Origin: Pantoea agglomerans
GTDB lineage: Bacteria; Pseudomonadota; Gammaproteobacteria; Enterobacterales; Enterobacteriaceae
Assembly: GCF_021397715.1 (NCBI RefSeq)
Contig: NZ_CP090207.1
Coordinates: 2,604,001 to 2,668,000 of the forward strand
Length of the DNA stretch: 64,000 nucleotides
Reading direction: 5' to 3'
The notes beneath the pieces were generated by a model. That model was not told the DNA's origin. It made no database searches and saw only the letters and a program-made list of their open reading frames with translations. Position 1 is the stretch's first letter. The number at the start of each line of letters is the position of its first letter. Below, in pieces: positions 56,090 to 64,000 of this stretch. The translations under genes and the position numbers were made by a program.

Positions 56090-56749
56090 ATGCGTGGATA
56101 TCAAACCCTGCTGGCCAGCCTGCTGGTCCTGATCGCCCTGCCGGTGACGGCCGGGGATTTCAGTGCGCAACTGGAACAATTTTTTAAAGCCCGTGATGCG
56201 CAGCATGCCGCAGGCATGAAGGTGGTGGTCCGCACGCCGCAGGCCCAGTGGCCCGACTGCGACACGCCAGCATTTACGCTGCCAGGCAATAGCCGCCTGT
56301 GGGGCAATATGAGCGTGGCGGCAAACTGCGGTGAGAACCGCCGCTACATTCAGGTCCAGGTGCAGGTCACCGGGTCTTACCTGGTGGCTAACCGGCTGTT
56401 AACGCGGGGCAGCAGCGTCAGCACGGCTGATTTCAGCCTGCAGACCGGCCGGCTGGACGTTCTGCCAGCGCGTTCGCTGCTCAACGATGAGGCGGTAGCG
56501 GATGCGGTGGTACTGCGCGATATCCAGCCAGGCCAGCCGATTAACCCGTCGATGCTGCGTCAGCCGTGGCGGGTCAAGGCGGGTCAGAATGTGATGGTGA
56601 TTGCCAGTGGCGACGGATTTGACGCCAGCGGTGAGGGTAAGGCGCTGAACAATGCCACCCAGTCACAATGGGTACGGGTACGGATGGGAAACGGGCAGAT
56701 CGTTAGCGGTCGGGTGCGGGATGATGGGAATATTCTTATAACACTATAA
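56090..56749 (+). CDS. flgA: Flagellar P-ring assembly chaperone FlgA
   Basis: 219 residues with signal peptide (1-22, ending PVTAG). C-terminal SAF domain (about 100-219: [52 protein letters not shown]). Periplasmic chaperone for FlgI. Confidence 0.95.
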   Translation: MRGYQTLLASLLVLIALPVTAGDFSAQLEQFFKARDAQHAAGMKVVVRTPQAQWPDCDTPAFTLPGNSRLWGNMSVAANCGENRRYIQVQVQVTGSYLVANRLLTRGSSVSTADFSLQTGRLDVLPARSLLNDEAVADAVVLRDIQPGQPINPSMLRQPWRVKAGQNVMVIASGDGFDASGEGKALNNATQSQWVRVRMGNGQIVSGRVRDDGNILITL

Positions 56750-56754
56750 AGCGT

Positions 56755-56781
56755 TAAAGAAGCCAGTTGTTCTGCCGATAG
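56755..56781 (+). promoter_or_regulatory. Sigma-28 promoter of flgMN
   Basis: TAAA (56755-56758), exactly 15 bases, GCCGATAG (56774-56781): one mismatch to the sigma-28 consensus. 71 bases before the flgM start, giving FliA-dependent feedback on its own anti-sigma factor. Confidence 0.85.
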
Positions 56782-56852
56782 AAGAATCAACTAAGCAATT
56801 ACGCTATTCTGATTCAGGTGGCAGACTCCCCTGACCGTACAGGAGCTTGAAT

Positions 56853-57158
56853 ATGAGCATCGACAGAACGCAACCGCTGAAACCCGCCAGCACCGTACAG
56901 AGCCGCGATACCAGCGAGCCCGCCACGCCTAAAGTGCGTCAAAGTACCACGCCGGCGGCCAGCACCACACCCGCCGCCGCGCAGGTCAGCCTGAGCAGCG
57001 CTCAGTCACAGCTGATGCAGCCGGGCAGCCAGGACATTAACGTCCAGCGGGTTGAACAACTGAAAACCGCCATTCGTAATGGCGAACTGAAAATGGATAC
57101 CGGCAAGATCGCCGACGCGCTGATTGCCGACACTAAGGCGTATTTAGAGGGTAACTAG
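56853..57158 (+). CDS. flgM: Anti-sigma-28 factor FlgM
   Basis: 101 residues. N-terminal [19 protein letters not shown], a low-complexity Thr/Ala/Pro part (about 22-45), and a C-terminal sigma-binding helix region ([30 protein letters not shown]). Holds FliA inactive until exported through the finished hook. ATG 56853 has AGGAG upstream; a TTG two codons before is not used. Confidence 0.95.
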   Translation: MSIDRTQPLKPASTVQSRDTSEPATPKVRQSTTPAASTTPAAAQVSLSSAQSQLMQPGSQDINVQRVEQLKTAIRNGELKMDTGKIADALIADTKAYLEGN

Positions 57159-57163
57159 TCCCC

Positions 57164-57595
57164 ATGAGTAACTTGCTGACCACATTAGATAAGATGCAGG
57201 ATGTGCTGGCATCGCTGTCGACCCTGCTGGACGAAGAACAGCAGCAGCTGTCGGCCGGAAACATTAACAGCAACCTGTTGCAGCGCATTACCGAAGATAA
57301 AGGCGCGCTGCTCAGTACGCTGAACTATCTGGATGAGATGCGCCGGACTGCCGAGCAAAGTCTGGCAACCCAGGCACCTTATCGTGGTCAGAACGAGATG
57401 GCGAGCCGCTGGCAGCGCATTGAGCAGCATACCCGTCGCCTGCAGGATGCCAACGTGCATAATGGCATGTTGCTGCAACATCAGATTCGTTTTACCCAGG
57501 ATGCCCTGCAGGTGCTGAAACCGCACCAGACTCAGGCTTTCTATGGCCCGGATGGGATGGGTAAAGGTCAGGCGACGCTCAGCCGCAAAGCCTGA
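57164..57595 (+). CDS. flgN: Flagellar export chaperone FlgN
   Basis: 143 residues, nearly all helical (SNLLTTLDKMQDVLASLSTLLDEEQQQL; HNGMLLQHQIRFTQDALQVLK). Chaperone for FlgK and FlgL. Five bases after flgM. Confidence 0.94.
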   Translation: MSNLLTTLDKMQDVLASLSTLLDEEQQQLSAGNINSNLLQRITEDKGALLSTLNYLDEMRRTAEQSLATQAPYRGQNEMASRWQRIEQHTRRLQDANVHNGMLLQHQIRFTQDALQVLKPHQTQAFYGPDGMGKGQATLSRKA

Positions 57596-57661
57596 CGGCT
57601 GACTGAGCAAAAAATCCTGCCAGGTGCCTGATGCTCGTCAGTTAAGGTTACCTTTGCAAAG

Positions 57662-57694
57662 GCTGTCACGATCAAACGTGGCAGCTTTTTTTTT
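57662..57694 (+). terminator. Rho-independent terminator of flgMN
   Basis: Nine-bp stem with one G-T pair, 57662-57670 with 57677-57685, followed by nine T. Confidence 0.9.
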
Positions 57695-57736
57695 GGGCAG
57701 GAGTGCGGGCCTGCGCACCGCTGCTGCTGCCGGGCC

Positions 57737-57763
57737 GTCCTCGCGCCGCTGCGCGGTACCTTC
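57737..57763 (+). repeat. 27-bp inverted repeat, left copy
   Basis: Exact reverse complement of 58090-58116. Similarity ends abruptly on both sides. Copies are 326 bases apart. Confidence 0.9.
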
Positions 57764-58089
57764 GGCTTTGACGTCGTGCCGACGAACCGTTCGGGGATCG
57801 GCCCTCCCTGGCCGGCCCCGAACTCTCCACGCTTCCCGGCGTGGCGTTCTGGCCCAACGTCACGCCTCAGCGCTGCGGATAGCCCTTTCAGCAGCAGAGG
57901 CGCCCAGGCCTCCACTATCGTGCCCTTTTTAACAGCACGCACTGAAGTTTCAGAGCAGGCTGGGGCCGATCAGGGGCAGGCAATCCGCAGCGCTGAACAT
58001 TAGCCAGGAGAGCCCGCAGGACGCGGGCGAAAGGCGGGGCGGCACAGGATGTGCCATCCCCGGCGGTCCGTCAGGCAGAGGAATGACGT

Positions 58090-58116
58090 GAAGGTACCGC
58101 GCAGCGGCGCGAGGAC
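58090..58116 (-). repeat. 27-bp inverted repeat, right copy
   Basis: Exact reverse complement of 57737-57763, including the GGTACC core and the GCGCAGCGGCGCG palindromic part. Confidence 0.9.
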
Positions 58117-58225
58117 CGCCAGCCCCTGAGCGGCACCAGACTGCGTTCTCACCCGTCGCTTAACTGATCAGCATTACGCAAGTGCGGGATTTTTCGCATC
58201 CGGACTGTATATCCGGACGTTGCTG

Positions 58226-59764
58226 TTACACCGCAGTGCGTCGCGCATAGTCGCGCAAGCGGAAGCCCAGCAGCCCGAGCGTCAGGAAGTACGCCCCACC
58301 GCCGACCGCACAGACCGCCGCCAGACGCAGCAGCCGCCACAGCATCACGCCCTGTTCCCACGCTGGCATCCATTGCAGCATCGCAAACAGCGCCGCCGCC
58401 ATCGCCAGTACCGCGATCACCAGACGGATCAGAAAACTGGCCCAGCCGGGCTGCGGCATAAAGATCTGCTTTTTACGCAGTTGCCAGTAGAGCAGCGCCG
58501 CGTTGAGACAGGCAGCCAGGCCAATCGACAGTGACAAGCCCGCGTGCTTCAGCGGACCGATAAATGCCAGGTTCATCAGTTGCGTCATAATCAGGGTCAC
58601 TATCGCAATCTTCACCGGGGTTTTGATGTCCTGCCGCGAATAGAAACCCGGTGCCAGCACTTTTACCACAATCAGCCCCATCAGTCCGACTGAGTAAGCA
58701 ATCAGCGCGCGCTGGGTCATCGCCGCATCAAAGGCGGTGAACTTGCCGTACTGAAACAGCGCAATGGTCAGCGGTCCGGAGAGCATCCCCAGCGCCACGG
58801 CACTGGGCAGCGCCAGCAAAAAGCAAAGACGCAAACCCCAGTCCATCAGCCGCGAATATTCATCGTGATTGCCGCTGGCAAAACTTTTCGCCAGCGACGG
58901 CAGCAGGATCGTTCCCAGCGCCACGCCGAGTACGCCGGACGGGAACTCCATCAGCCGATCAGCGTAATACATCCACGAGACCGATCCCGAAACCAGAAAA
59001 GAGGCGAAAATGGTATTGATGATCAGGGAAATCTGGCTGACCGAGACGCCAAGAATCGCCGGCCCCATCTGACGCATCACCCGCCAGACGCCTGCATCGC
59101 GCAGGTTCAGCCGTGGCAGCACCAGCATCCCGAGCTTCTTCAGGTGCGGCAGCTGGTAGCCAAGCTGCAGCACGCCGCCTGCCACTACCGCCCATGCCAG
59201 CGCCATCACCGGAGGATGGAAATGCGGCGCGGCAAACAGCGCGAAACCAATCATGCTGACGTTAAGCAGCGTCGGCGCAAAGGCCGGGACCGAAAAACGG
59301 TTCCAGGTATTCAGCACCGCGCCCGCCAGCGAGGCGAGTGAAATCAGCATGATATAGGGAAAGGTGACGCGCAGCAGCGAACTGGTCAGGGCAAACTTGT
59401 CTGCGCTGTCGGCAAAACCCGGCGCAGTGATCATAATCACCCACGGCGCGGCGATCATCCCCGCCACGGTGACCAGCGCCAGTGCCAGCGTCAGCAGGCC
59501 AGAGACGTAAGCGAGGAACAGGCGCGTTGCCTCTTCGCCCTGCTTGCTTTTATATTCCGCCAGGATCGGCACAAACGCCTGTGAGAAGGCCCCTTCAGCA
59601 AAAATTCGCCGCAGCAGATTAGGGAGTTTAAAAGCGACAAAGAACGCATCGGTCGCCATTCCGGCGCCAAACACCCGCGCCACAATGGCATCACGGGCAA
59701 AGCCCAAGACGCGGGAAAACAGGGTCATGGAACTGACCGCTGCCAGCGATTTCAACAAATTCAT
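58226..59764 (-). CDS. murJ: Lipid II flippase MurJ
   Basis: 512 residues, about 14 membrane helices. [35 protein letters not shown] is the conserved first part with the key Arg residues; [16 protein letters not shown] follows. MOP-superfamily exporter that flips lipid II for peptidoglycan synthesis. Essential. A stem-loop lies upstream (59814-59832) between it and yceM. Confidence 0.97.
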   Translation of the reverse strand: MNLLKSLAAVSSMTLFSRVLGFARDAIVARVFGAGMATDAFFVAFKLPNLLRRIFAEGAFSQAFVPILAEYKSKQGEEATRLFLAYVSGLLTLALALVTVAGMIAAPWVIMITAPGFADSADKFALTSSLLRVTFPYIMLISLASLAGAVLNTWNRFSVPAFAPTLLNVSMIGFALFAAPHFHPPVMALAWAVVAGGVLQLGYQLPHLKKLGMLVLPRLNLRDAGVWRVMRQMGPAILGVSVSQISLIINTIFASFLVSGSVSWMYYADRLMEFPSGVLGVALGTILLPSLAKSFASGNHDEYSRLMDWGLRLCFLLALPSAVALGMLSGPLTIALFQYGKFTAFDAAMTQRALIAYSVGLMGLIVVKVLAPGFYSRQDIKTPVKIAIVTLIMTQLMNLAFIGPLKHAGLSLSIGLAACLNAALLYWQLRKKQIFMPQPGWASFLIRLVIAVLAMAAALFAMLQWMPAWEQGVMLWRLLRLAAVCAVGGGAYFLTLGLLGFRLRDYARRTAV

Positions 59765-59886
59765 AATTGACGGCGCATCCTGAAAAGAATCGGCAAAATG
59801 AGAGACTTAGCGCGGGCATCCTGATGATGCCCGGCGATAGTCTACTGCCACGGCGGGAAATGACCAGCACGGAGTGTTACAAGGCA

Positions 59887-60807
59887 TTATGACGGCGTTG
59901 CGTCACGCCACAGTTTTTCCACCACCCGCTGCGCCATTAGGGCCTGTTCGCCGCTGGTTTCAGGCATCGTCTGATTTTGTACGCACTGGATAAAATGGTG
60001 CGCCGCGCCGCTGAACCCGCGCTGCACCAGATGGCTCTGCCAGGCTGGCGGTGGCGCAATCAGCAGGCCGGCTGCCGTTTCTTCCTGCCAGTCACGCATT
60101 TCGCTGATATCGATACATTTACTGTCGCACACCGCACTGACCCGCTCGCGCTGACTGCCTGCGCGCCGGTGCATACTGGTGGTGACTGGCACGCCGCCCA
60201 GGTTGAAATGGTGCTCGGCGTAAAGCATCTCTCCCTGAGGAGTGGTGGTAATCCGCCCCTGAACCTCACTAAACGGCTGACCGCCAAGCCACAGCGCGGT
60301 ATCCACCACGTGCAGATAGTCATCAAGCAGGGTGAAACGCAGATCGTGCGGCCCGACGCTGTCGCTACGGTGCTTTTCGATGCGCAGTGAGGCGACCCTA
60401 TTCATCTCCGCCCGGAGTTGCAGATAGCGCGGGGCAAAGCGGCGATTAAAGCCCACCATCAGTTTGCGCTGCTGCTTTTCAGCAAGCTCAACCAGCGCTT
60501 CCGCCTGATCGAGCGTTTCCGCCAGCGGCTTATCGACGCAGACATCTTTCCCCGCCAGCAACAGCGCTCTGACCACCTGATAGTGGCTCGCGGTGCTGCT
60601 GTGAACAAACACCGCGTCGCAGGCCGCCGCTAAATCGTCGAGCGAGCTGAAACAGCGCATCCGGAAACTGTCGCAAATCGGCTGGGCTTTGGCCTGATTT
60701 GGCGAAAACGCCCCGACCAGCGACCAGCTGGACGCGGTTGATAACACGGGCAACCAGGCTTTCTGCGCGATCCCGCCCAGTCCCACCACGCCAATGCGTA
60801 ACGTCAT
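59887..60807 (-). CDS. yceM: Gfo/Idh/MocA-family oxidoreductase YceM
   Basis: 306 residues. N-terminal Rossmann fold (RIGVVGLGGIAQKAWLPVL) and conserved DKPLAETLDQAEALVELAE (EKP-type Lys), then an alpha/beta C-terminal domain with FNRRFAPRY. Putative NAD(P)-dependent dehydrogenase of unknown substrate; also known as MviM from its place next to murJ. One base after yceH. Confidence 0.93.
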   Translation of the reverse strand: MTLRIGVVGLGGIAQKAWLPVLSTASSWSLVGAFSPNQAKAQPICDSFRMRCFSSLDDLAAACDAVFVHSSTASHYQVVRALLLAGKDVCVDKPLAETLDQAEALVELAEKQQRKLMVGFNRRFAPRYLQLRAEMNRVASLRIEKHRSDSVGPHDLRFTLLDDYLHVVDTALWLGGQPFSEVQGRITTTPQGEMLYAEHHFNLGGVPVTTSMHRRAGSQRERVSAVCDSKCIDISEMRDWQEETAAGLLIAPPPAWQSHLVQRGFSGAAHHFIQCVQNQTMPETSGEQALMAQRVVEKLWRDATPS

Positions 60808-60808
60808 T

Positions 60809-61444
60809 TTAGCTCTCCGGTTGCAGCAGTTGAGTAAGTTGCGCCTGCAGTTGCGCTACCTGATGTTCCAGCGCCGCGACGCGGGTCGAAAGGTCGTCCT
60901 GATCCGCGCCCGATATCGGTTCTGGCACCTCAGCGTCATCGTTAAGCAGATGAATAAAACGGTGTTCGCGCTTGCCCGGCTCGCGAGCCAGACGCATCAC
61001 CCTGGCGCTATCCTCACGCTGCAACAAGGCGTCGAGCGTCTGCTCCACTTCGCTGACATCGCTGAACTCATGCAGACGTCCGCTACGGGTGCGCAATTCA
61101 CCCGGCGTCTGTGCGCCGCGCAGCAGCAGCAGAGTCAGCACGGCCACTTCTGCGCTGCTGAGCTTCAGCGCGCCAAAGGCAGAGTTGCAGAAGCGCTGTT
61201 CATACTTCATCACCCGCTGGCCCGATCCACTGCTGACGGTCACCAGATGCCGTTTTTCCAGCTGATCGAGCTGATCCTGCACCTCCGTCTCGCTGAGATT
61301 CATCACCGGTTCACGGTTCGATTTCTGATTACAGGCGCTGACCACGCCATTGAGAGAGAGCGGATACTGTTCCGGCGTGGTGACCTGCTTCTCCAGCAGG
61401 CAGCCCAGCACACGCAACGCCTGCGCCGACAACGTCAATTTCAT
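60809..61444 (-). CDS. yceH: YceH, DUF480 winged-helix family protein
   Basis: 211 residues. [23 protein letters not shown]...[16 protein letters not shown] is the family signature; [22 protein letters not shown] follows in the second winged helix, and a coiled-coil tail ends it ([21 protein letters not shown]). ATG 61442-61444 has AAGGA seven bases upstream. Function unknown; also proposed as a virulence-linked regulator in Salmonella. Confidence 0.93.
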   Translation of the reverse strand: MKLTLSAQALRVLGCLLEKQVTTPEQYPLSLNGVVSACNQKSNREPVMNLSETEVQDQLDQLEKRHLVTVSSGSGQRVMKYEQRFCNSAFGALKLSSAEVAVLTLLLLRGAQTPGELRTRSGRLHEFSDVSEVEQTLDALLQREDSARVMRLAREPGKREHRFIHLLNDDAEVPEPISGADQDDLSTRVAALEHQVAQLQAQLTQLLQPES

Positions 61445-61460
61445 TCCCGATTCCTTATGA

Positions 61461-62051
61461 TTATCCACGCCGATCCGACGTCCATTCCCGCCAGGTTAAT
61501 GCTGTCAGGACGTGATCCTGCCAGCGGCCGTCGATCAACAGATAATCTTTGGCGTAACCCTCTTTTTCGAATCCTAGCCGCGCCAGCAGATCGCCGCTGC
61601 GCTGGTTGTGTGGCATGTAGTTGGCCATGATGCGGTGAATATGCTGCTGACGCTGCATATAGCGAATAGCGGACTGCAGCGCTTCGAACATCATGCCCTG
61701 GCCCTGCCATTTCTCACCCAGTGAGTAGCCCAGGTAACAGGCGTGAAACGACCCACGCAGCACGTTGCTGAAGTTCGCCACGCCGCGCACTTCGGTTTCT
61801 TCGCTGTCCATCAGAATGAAGTAGAATGCCGATCCCTGCTTATGCATATCGGTAATCAGCCCCAGCCGCGCCTGCCAGCCAGAGGGATAGCAGTGGCTTT
61901 CATCGCGCACCGGTTCCCACGGTTTTAAAAACAGGCGGTTTTCCGCGTAGTAATCTGCCAGCCGCCAGGCATCACGCTCGTGAACCAGACGGACCACCAG
62001 CCGGTCGGTGGTTAATCGCACCCTGGGCGCGGCAGAACGATAGCCAAACAT
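61461..62051 (-). CDS. rimJ: Ribosomal protein S5 N-terminal alanine N-acetyltransferase
   Basis: 196 residues, GNAT fold. [23 protein letters not shown] start agrees with E. coli RimJ, AGGAG five bases upstream, so a longer frame is rejected. Acetyl-CoA loop in [38 protein letters not shown] is conserved. Besides S5 acetylation it helps small-subunit assembly. Confidence 0.96.
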   Translation of the reverse strand: MFGYRSAAPRVRLTTDRLVVRLVHERDAWRLADYYAENRLFLKPWEPVRDESHCYPSGWQARLGLITDMHKQGSAFYFILMDSEETEVRGVANFSNVLRGSFHACYLGYSLGEKWQGQGMMFEALQSAIRYMQRQQHIHRIMANYMPHNQRSGDLLARLGFEKEGYAKDYLLIDGRWQDHVLTALTWREWTSDRRG

Positions 62052-62345
62052 CCTGACTCCTGAAATCAATGGCTGATAAAGATGAGCCGTCATTACCCTG
62101 TATTCACTATAACCGCCGCCTGGGCTGCGGTAAAATGTTACCCGCGATTGCGCTGCAAAGGCCTTGATTTTGCGCGGTTATCACCCTTCCTCAGCGGGCT
62201 GAGCCACGCCCATGATCCCCGTGGTAGCGGCGAGCAGGCCACCTGCTGCCAGCCGGTTTGCCCTGCTGCTTAATCTCTTCCATACTTTTTGGCGAGCCCG
62301 AAAACAGAATGAATTGATGCATTCTGCCAAACAGAGGAGATCAGG

Positions 62346-62993
62346 ATGAAGCTGTATATCTACGAACACTGCCCTTTCTGCGTGAAGGCGCGGATGATTT
62401 TCGGCCTGAAAAATCTGCCGGTTGAGCTGGTGGTGATGCTGAATGATGACGAAGAGACGCCAAAACGACTGATCGGCCAGAAGATGGCGCCCATTCTGCA
62501 GAAGCAGGATGGCAGCGCGATGCCGGAGAGCATGGATATCGTGCATTATGTCGATCGACTGGAGGGCGAGCCGCTGATCACCGGCGCGCTTAATCCTGCC
62601 ATTGCCGACTGGCTGCGTCACATGAACAGTTACGTTAACAAACTGCTGTTGCCGCGCATCGCAGAGGCGCCGTTTGCCGAATTTGCCACGCCGGAAGCAC
62701 GCGACTATTTCCGTAATAAAAAGCAGGCCAGCATCGGCGATTTTACCGAGCTAAAAAGCCATGCGGCCGGTTTGATCAAAAACGTCAGTGGCGACCTGCG
62801 CCAGCTCGACAAGTTAATTGTTCAGCCAAATGCAGTGAACGGCGAACTCTCTGAAGATGACTTTAATCTGTTCCCGCTGCTGCGCTCCCTGACGCTGGTT
62901 GCGGGCATCGACTGGCCCGCCAGAGTGGCGGAATACCGCGATAACATGGCCAAACAAACTCAGGTCAACCTGCTCTCCTCCATCGCCCAGTAA
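62346..62993 (+). CDS. grxB: Glutaredoxin 2
   Basis: 215 residues, GST-like. MKLYIYEHCPFCVKARMIFG with the CPFC redox pair at residues 9-12; N-terminal thioredoxin fold (1-75) and helical C-terminal domain. Major glutathione-dependent disulfide reductase. In E. coli mdtH lies between grxB and rimJ; here only 294 bases without a gene remain. Confidence 0.96.
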   Translation: MKLYIYEHCPFCVKARMIFGLKNLPVELVVMLNDDEETPKRLIGQKMAPILQKQDGSAMPESMDIVHYVDRLEGEPLITGALNPAIADWLRHMNSYVNKLLLPRIAEAPFAEFATPEARDYFRNKKQASIGDFTELKSHAAGLIKNVSGDLRQLDKLIVQPNAVNGELSEDDFNLFPLLRSLTLVAGIDWPARVAEYRDNMAKQTQVNLLSSIAQ

Positions 62994-63001
62994 CGGCTGC
63001 C

Positions 63002-63036
63002 GGATGAGAAACCGCTCGCGTTTCTCATCCCTTTCC
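63002..63036 (+). terminator. Terminator-like stem-loop after grxB
   Basis: Perfect 11-bp stem 63002-63012 with 63020-63030, seven-base loop, followed by CTTTCC. Confidence 0.65.
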
Positions 63037-63107
63037 TGATGACACCTGTAACGCATTCAGGCACGCTATGCCCTGTTCAATAGCTCCGTCATTCAGGATA
63101 AAAATCG

Positions 63108-63671
63108 ATGAAAAAGGGTTTTTCCGGCCTTGCCGCTCTGTTACTGGTGCTGCTGGTTAGCGGCTGTAATCAACTGACGCAGTACACCATAAGCGAACAG
63201 GAAGTGAACCAGGCGCTGCAGAAACATAACAACTACGAGAAGGACATCGGGGTTTCCGGCCTGGTTAACGCGCACATCGTGCTCAGCAACCTCACCAGCC
63301 AGATTGGCCGGGAAGAGCCAGGCAAAGTCACGCTCGCAGGCAATGCGAAGATCAATGTCACCTCCCTGTTCGGCCCGCAACAGGCCGATATGCAGCTGAA
63401 GATGCGTGCCCAGCCGGTGTTTGATCAGCAGCAGGGCGCGATCTATCTGCGCGATATGGAGATTGTCGATGCGCAGGTGACGCCTGATAAAATGGCCTCG
63501 ATCATGAAGACGCTGACGCCCTATCTCAATCAATCCCTGAAAAGCTATTTCGATCAGCAACCCGCTTACGTGCTGAGTACCGATCGCAGTAAAGGTGAGT
63601 CGCTGGCGAAAAAATTTGCCAAAGGGCTGGAAGTGAAACCGGGTGAACTGGTGATCCCGTTTACTGACTGA
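63108..63671 (+). CDS. yceB: YceB, DUF1439 lipoprotein
   Basis: 187 residues. Lipoprotein signal with lipobox VSGC (Cys at 20); the rest (NQLTQYTISEQEVNQALQKHN, NLTSQIGREEPGKVTLAG, ending VKPGELVIPFTD) follows E. coli YceB along its length. Tubular lipid-binding type fold is proposed for the family; function unknown. Confidence 0.94.
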   Translation: MKKGFSGLAALLLVLLVSGCNQLTQYTISEQEVNQALQKHNNYEKDIGVSGLVNAHIVLSNLTSQIGREEPGKVTLAGNAKINVTSLFGPQQADMQLKMRAQPVFDQQQGAIYLRDMEIVDAQVTPDKMASIMKTLTPYLNQSLKSYFDQQPAYVLSTDRSKGESLAKKFAKGLEVKPGELVIPFTD

Positions 63672-63679
63672 CGATCTGC

Positions 63680-63703
63680 CGCGCCATCCGGCGCGGATTT
63701 TCG
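63680..63703 (+). terminator. Rho-independent terminator of yceB
   Basis: Seven-bp GC stem CCGCGCC/GGCGCGG (63680-63686 with 63691-63697) followed by ATTTTCG. Confidence 0.75.
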
Positions 63704-63721
63704 TCCGACGGCAAAAAGCAG

Positions 63722-63737
63722 GTGCAAACGGTTGCCT
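63722..63737 (+). promoter_or_regulatory. PurR box of pyrC
   Basis: GTGCAAACGGTTGCCT agrees with the PurR consensus ACGCAAACGTTTGCGT at 12 of 16 positions including the central GCAAACG and TTGC. PurR represses pyrC in E. coli. It overlaps the -35 region of the pyrC promoter (TATGCT at 63745-63750). Confidence 0.65.
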
Positions 63738-63744
63738 GAATCCT

Positions 63745-63795
63745 TATGCTTAGACCCCGGCCTAAACGTGCCTTTCGTTTCCACTCTGCCGGAGC
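63745..63795 (+). promoter_or_regulatory. pyrC -10 and switchable leader hairpin
   Basis: TATGCT (-10) is followed by ACCCCGG, the C-run where enteric pyrC starts transcription at different bases depending on CTP/GTP. CCGGC (63757-63761) can pair with GCCGG (63788-63792), which runs into the GGAG ribosome-binding site. Transcripts starting at C could fold and hide it; those starting a base or two later could not. Confidence 0.6.
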
Positions 63796-63802
63796 CTCAT
63801 TG

Positions 63803-64000
63803 ATGACTGCACAACCTCAGCAACTTACCATCCGCCGCCCTGACGACTGGCATATTCATCTGCGTGATGATGCGATGCTTGAAACGGTCCTGCCCTATAC
63901 CAGCGCGGTCAATGGTCGTGCCATCGTGATGCCCAATCTGGTGCCGCCGGTAACCAGCGTAGCGGCAGGTGAAGCCTATCGCGATCGGATACTCGCGGCG
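63803..64000 (+). CDS. pyrC: Dihydroorotase, N-terminal part (3' end outside window)
   Basis: The first 66 residues of the pyrimidine-pathway enzyme that closes carbamoyl-aspartate to dihydroorotate. Start ATG 63803 has GGAG eight bases upstream. [23 protein letters not shown] contains the metal-binding HxH and conserved Arg; [11 protein letters not shown] follows. The gene is cut by the window end. Confidence 0.96.
   Translation, partial: MTAQPQQLTIRRPDDWHIHLRDDAMLETVLPYTSAVNGRAIVMPNLVPPVTSVAAGEAYRDRILAA

Larger units (their letters stand above)
57695..58225. other. GC-rich, hairpin-dense non-coding segment between flgN and murJ
   Basis: About 530 bases with no credible gene. It contains a perfect 27-bp inverted repeat (57737-57763 and 58090-58116), a nested 13-bp inverted repeat (57868-57880 and 57983-57995) and several local hairpins (GCCCGC/GCGGGC near 58011-58027, GGCACA/TGTGCC near 58039-58053). 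Open frames are shadows of this composition. Could be a miniature mobile or repeat element, or a structured RNA. Confidence 0.6.

Noticed and set aside
57568-58003. Several open frames in the flgN-murJ gap
   Set aside because: Arise from the GC-rich palindromic block; translations are Arg/Pro/Ser-rich without family features and overlap the flgMN terminator.
62189-62281. Possible 30-codon small protein gene on minus (MEEIKQQGKP...) between rimJ and grxB
   Set aside because: No ribosome-binding site and no known homologue; cannot be supported.

Overview
The window is chromosomal DNA from a member of the Enterobacterales, most likely Erwiniaceae close to Pantoea or Erwinia. Gene order and protein sequences follow the Escherichia coli mfd-ndh-ptsG-fab-rne-flg-pyrC region closely, in inverted orientation. 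Departures are the absence of fhuE and mdtH at their usual places, a pectin-oligomer uptake and hydrolysis pair (rhiT/rhiN-like) between hinT and ptsG, and a contact-dependent inhibition (CDI) island between ycfJ and ndh. The genus is an inference from synteny and gene content; no marker gene was compared.

Layout: 1-2231 is the end of mfd and ycfJ. 2232-19407 is an accessory island: an Ail/OmpX-type outer-membrane barrel gene, a 1.2 kb gene-poor stretch holding a 77-bp displaced scrap of cdiA, a SymE-like toxin gene with a LexA-like box upstream, an orphan cdiA-CT/immunity pair, then the intact cdiB-cdiA-cdiI system read right to left. cdiA alone covers 10.4 kb. 19408-24730 is the housekeeping block ndh, ycfP, nagZ, thiK, lpoB, ycfL, hinT (all minus strand). 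24904-27836 is the pectin-type operon behind a KdgR-like box. 27893-41808 holds ptsG with its CRP, Mlc and SgrS-type leader elements, the pabC-mltG-tmk-holB-tatD operon, the fatty-acid/phospholipid cluster yceD-rpmF-plsX-fabH-fabD-fabG-acpP-fabF, then maf-2 and rluC. 41809-45826 is rne with a long leader and terminator. 45946-57694 is the flagellar flg cluster: flgBCDEFGHIJ and flgKL on minus, flgA and flgMN on plus, with recognisable sigma-28 promoters. 57695-58225 is a GC-rich, hairpin-dense non-coding segment with a perfect 27-bp inverted repeat. 58226-64000 holds murJ, yceM, yceH, rimJ on minus and grxB, yceB, pyrC (cut by the window end) on plus.

The most interesting part is the CDI island. 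CdiB exports the approximately 3464-residue CdiA, whose last 265 residues after the VENN motif form the toxin delivered to neighbouring cells; the adjacent AT-rich cdiI protects the producer. Downstream lies a second, start-codon-less C-terminal module that repeats the pretoxin region almost exactly (91 of 97 residues up to and just past VENN) but carries an unrelated glycine/alanine-rich, apparently membrane-active tail and its own two-helix membrane immunity protein. This is the arrangement expected of a reserve toxin cassette that can be swapped into cdiA by recombination. The 77-bp cdiA scrap and SymE gene next to it mark this flank as a site of repeated rearrangement. Neither toxin tail could be assigned to a named family from sequence alone.
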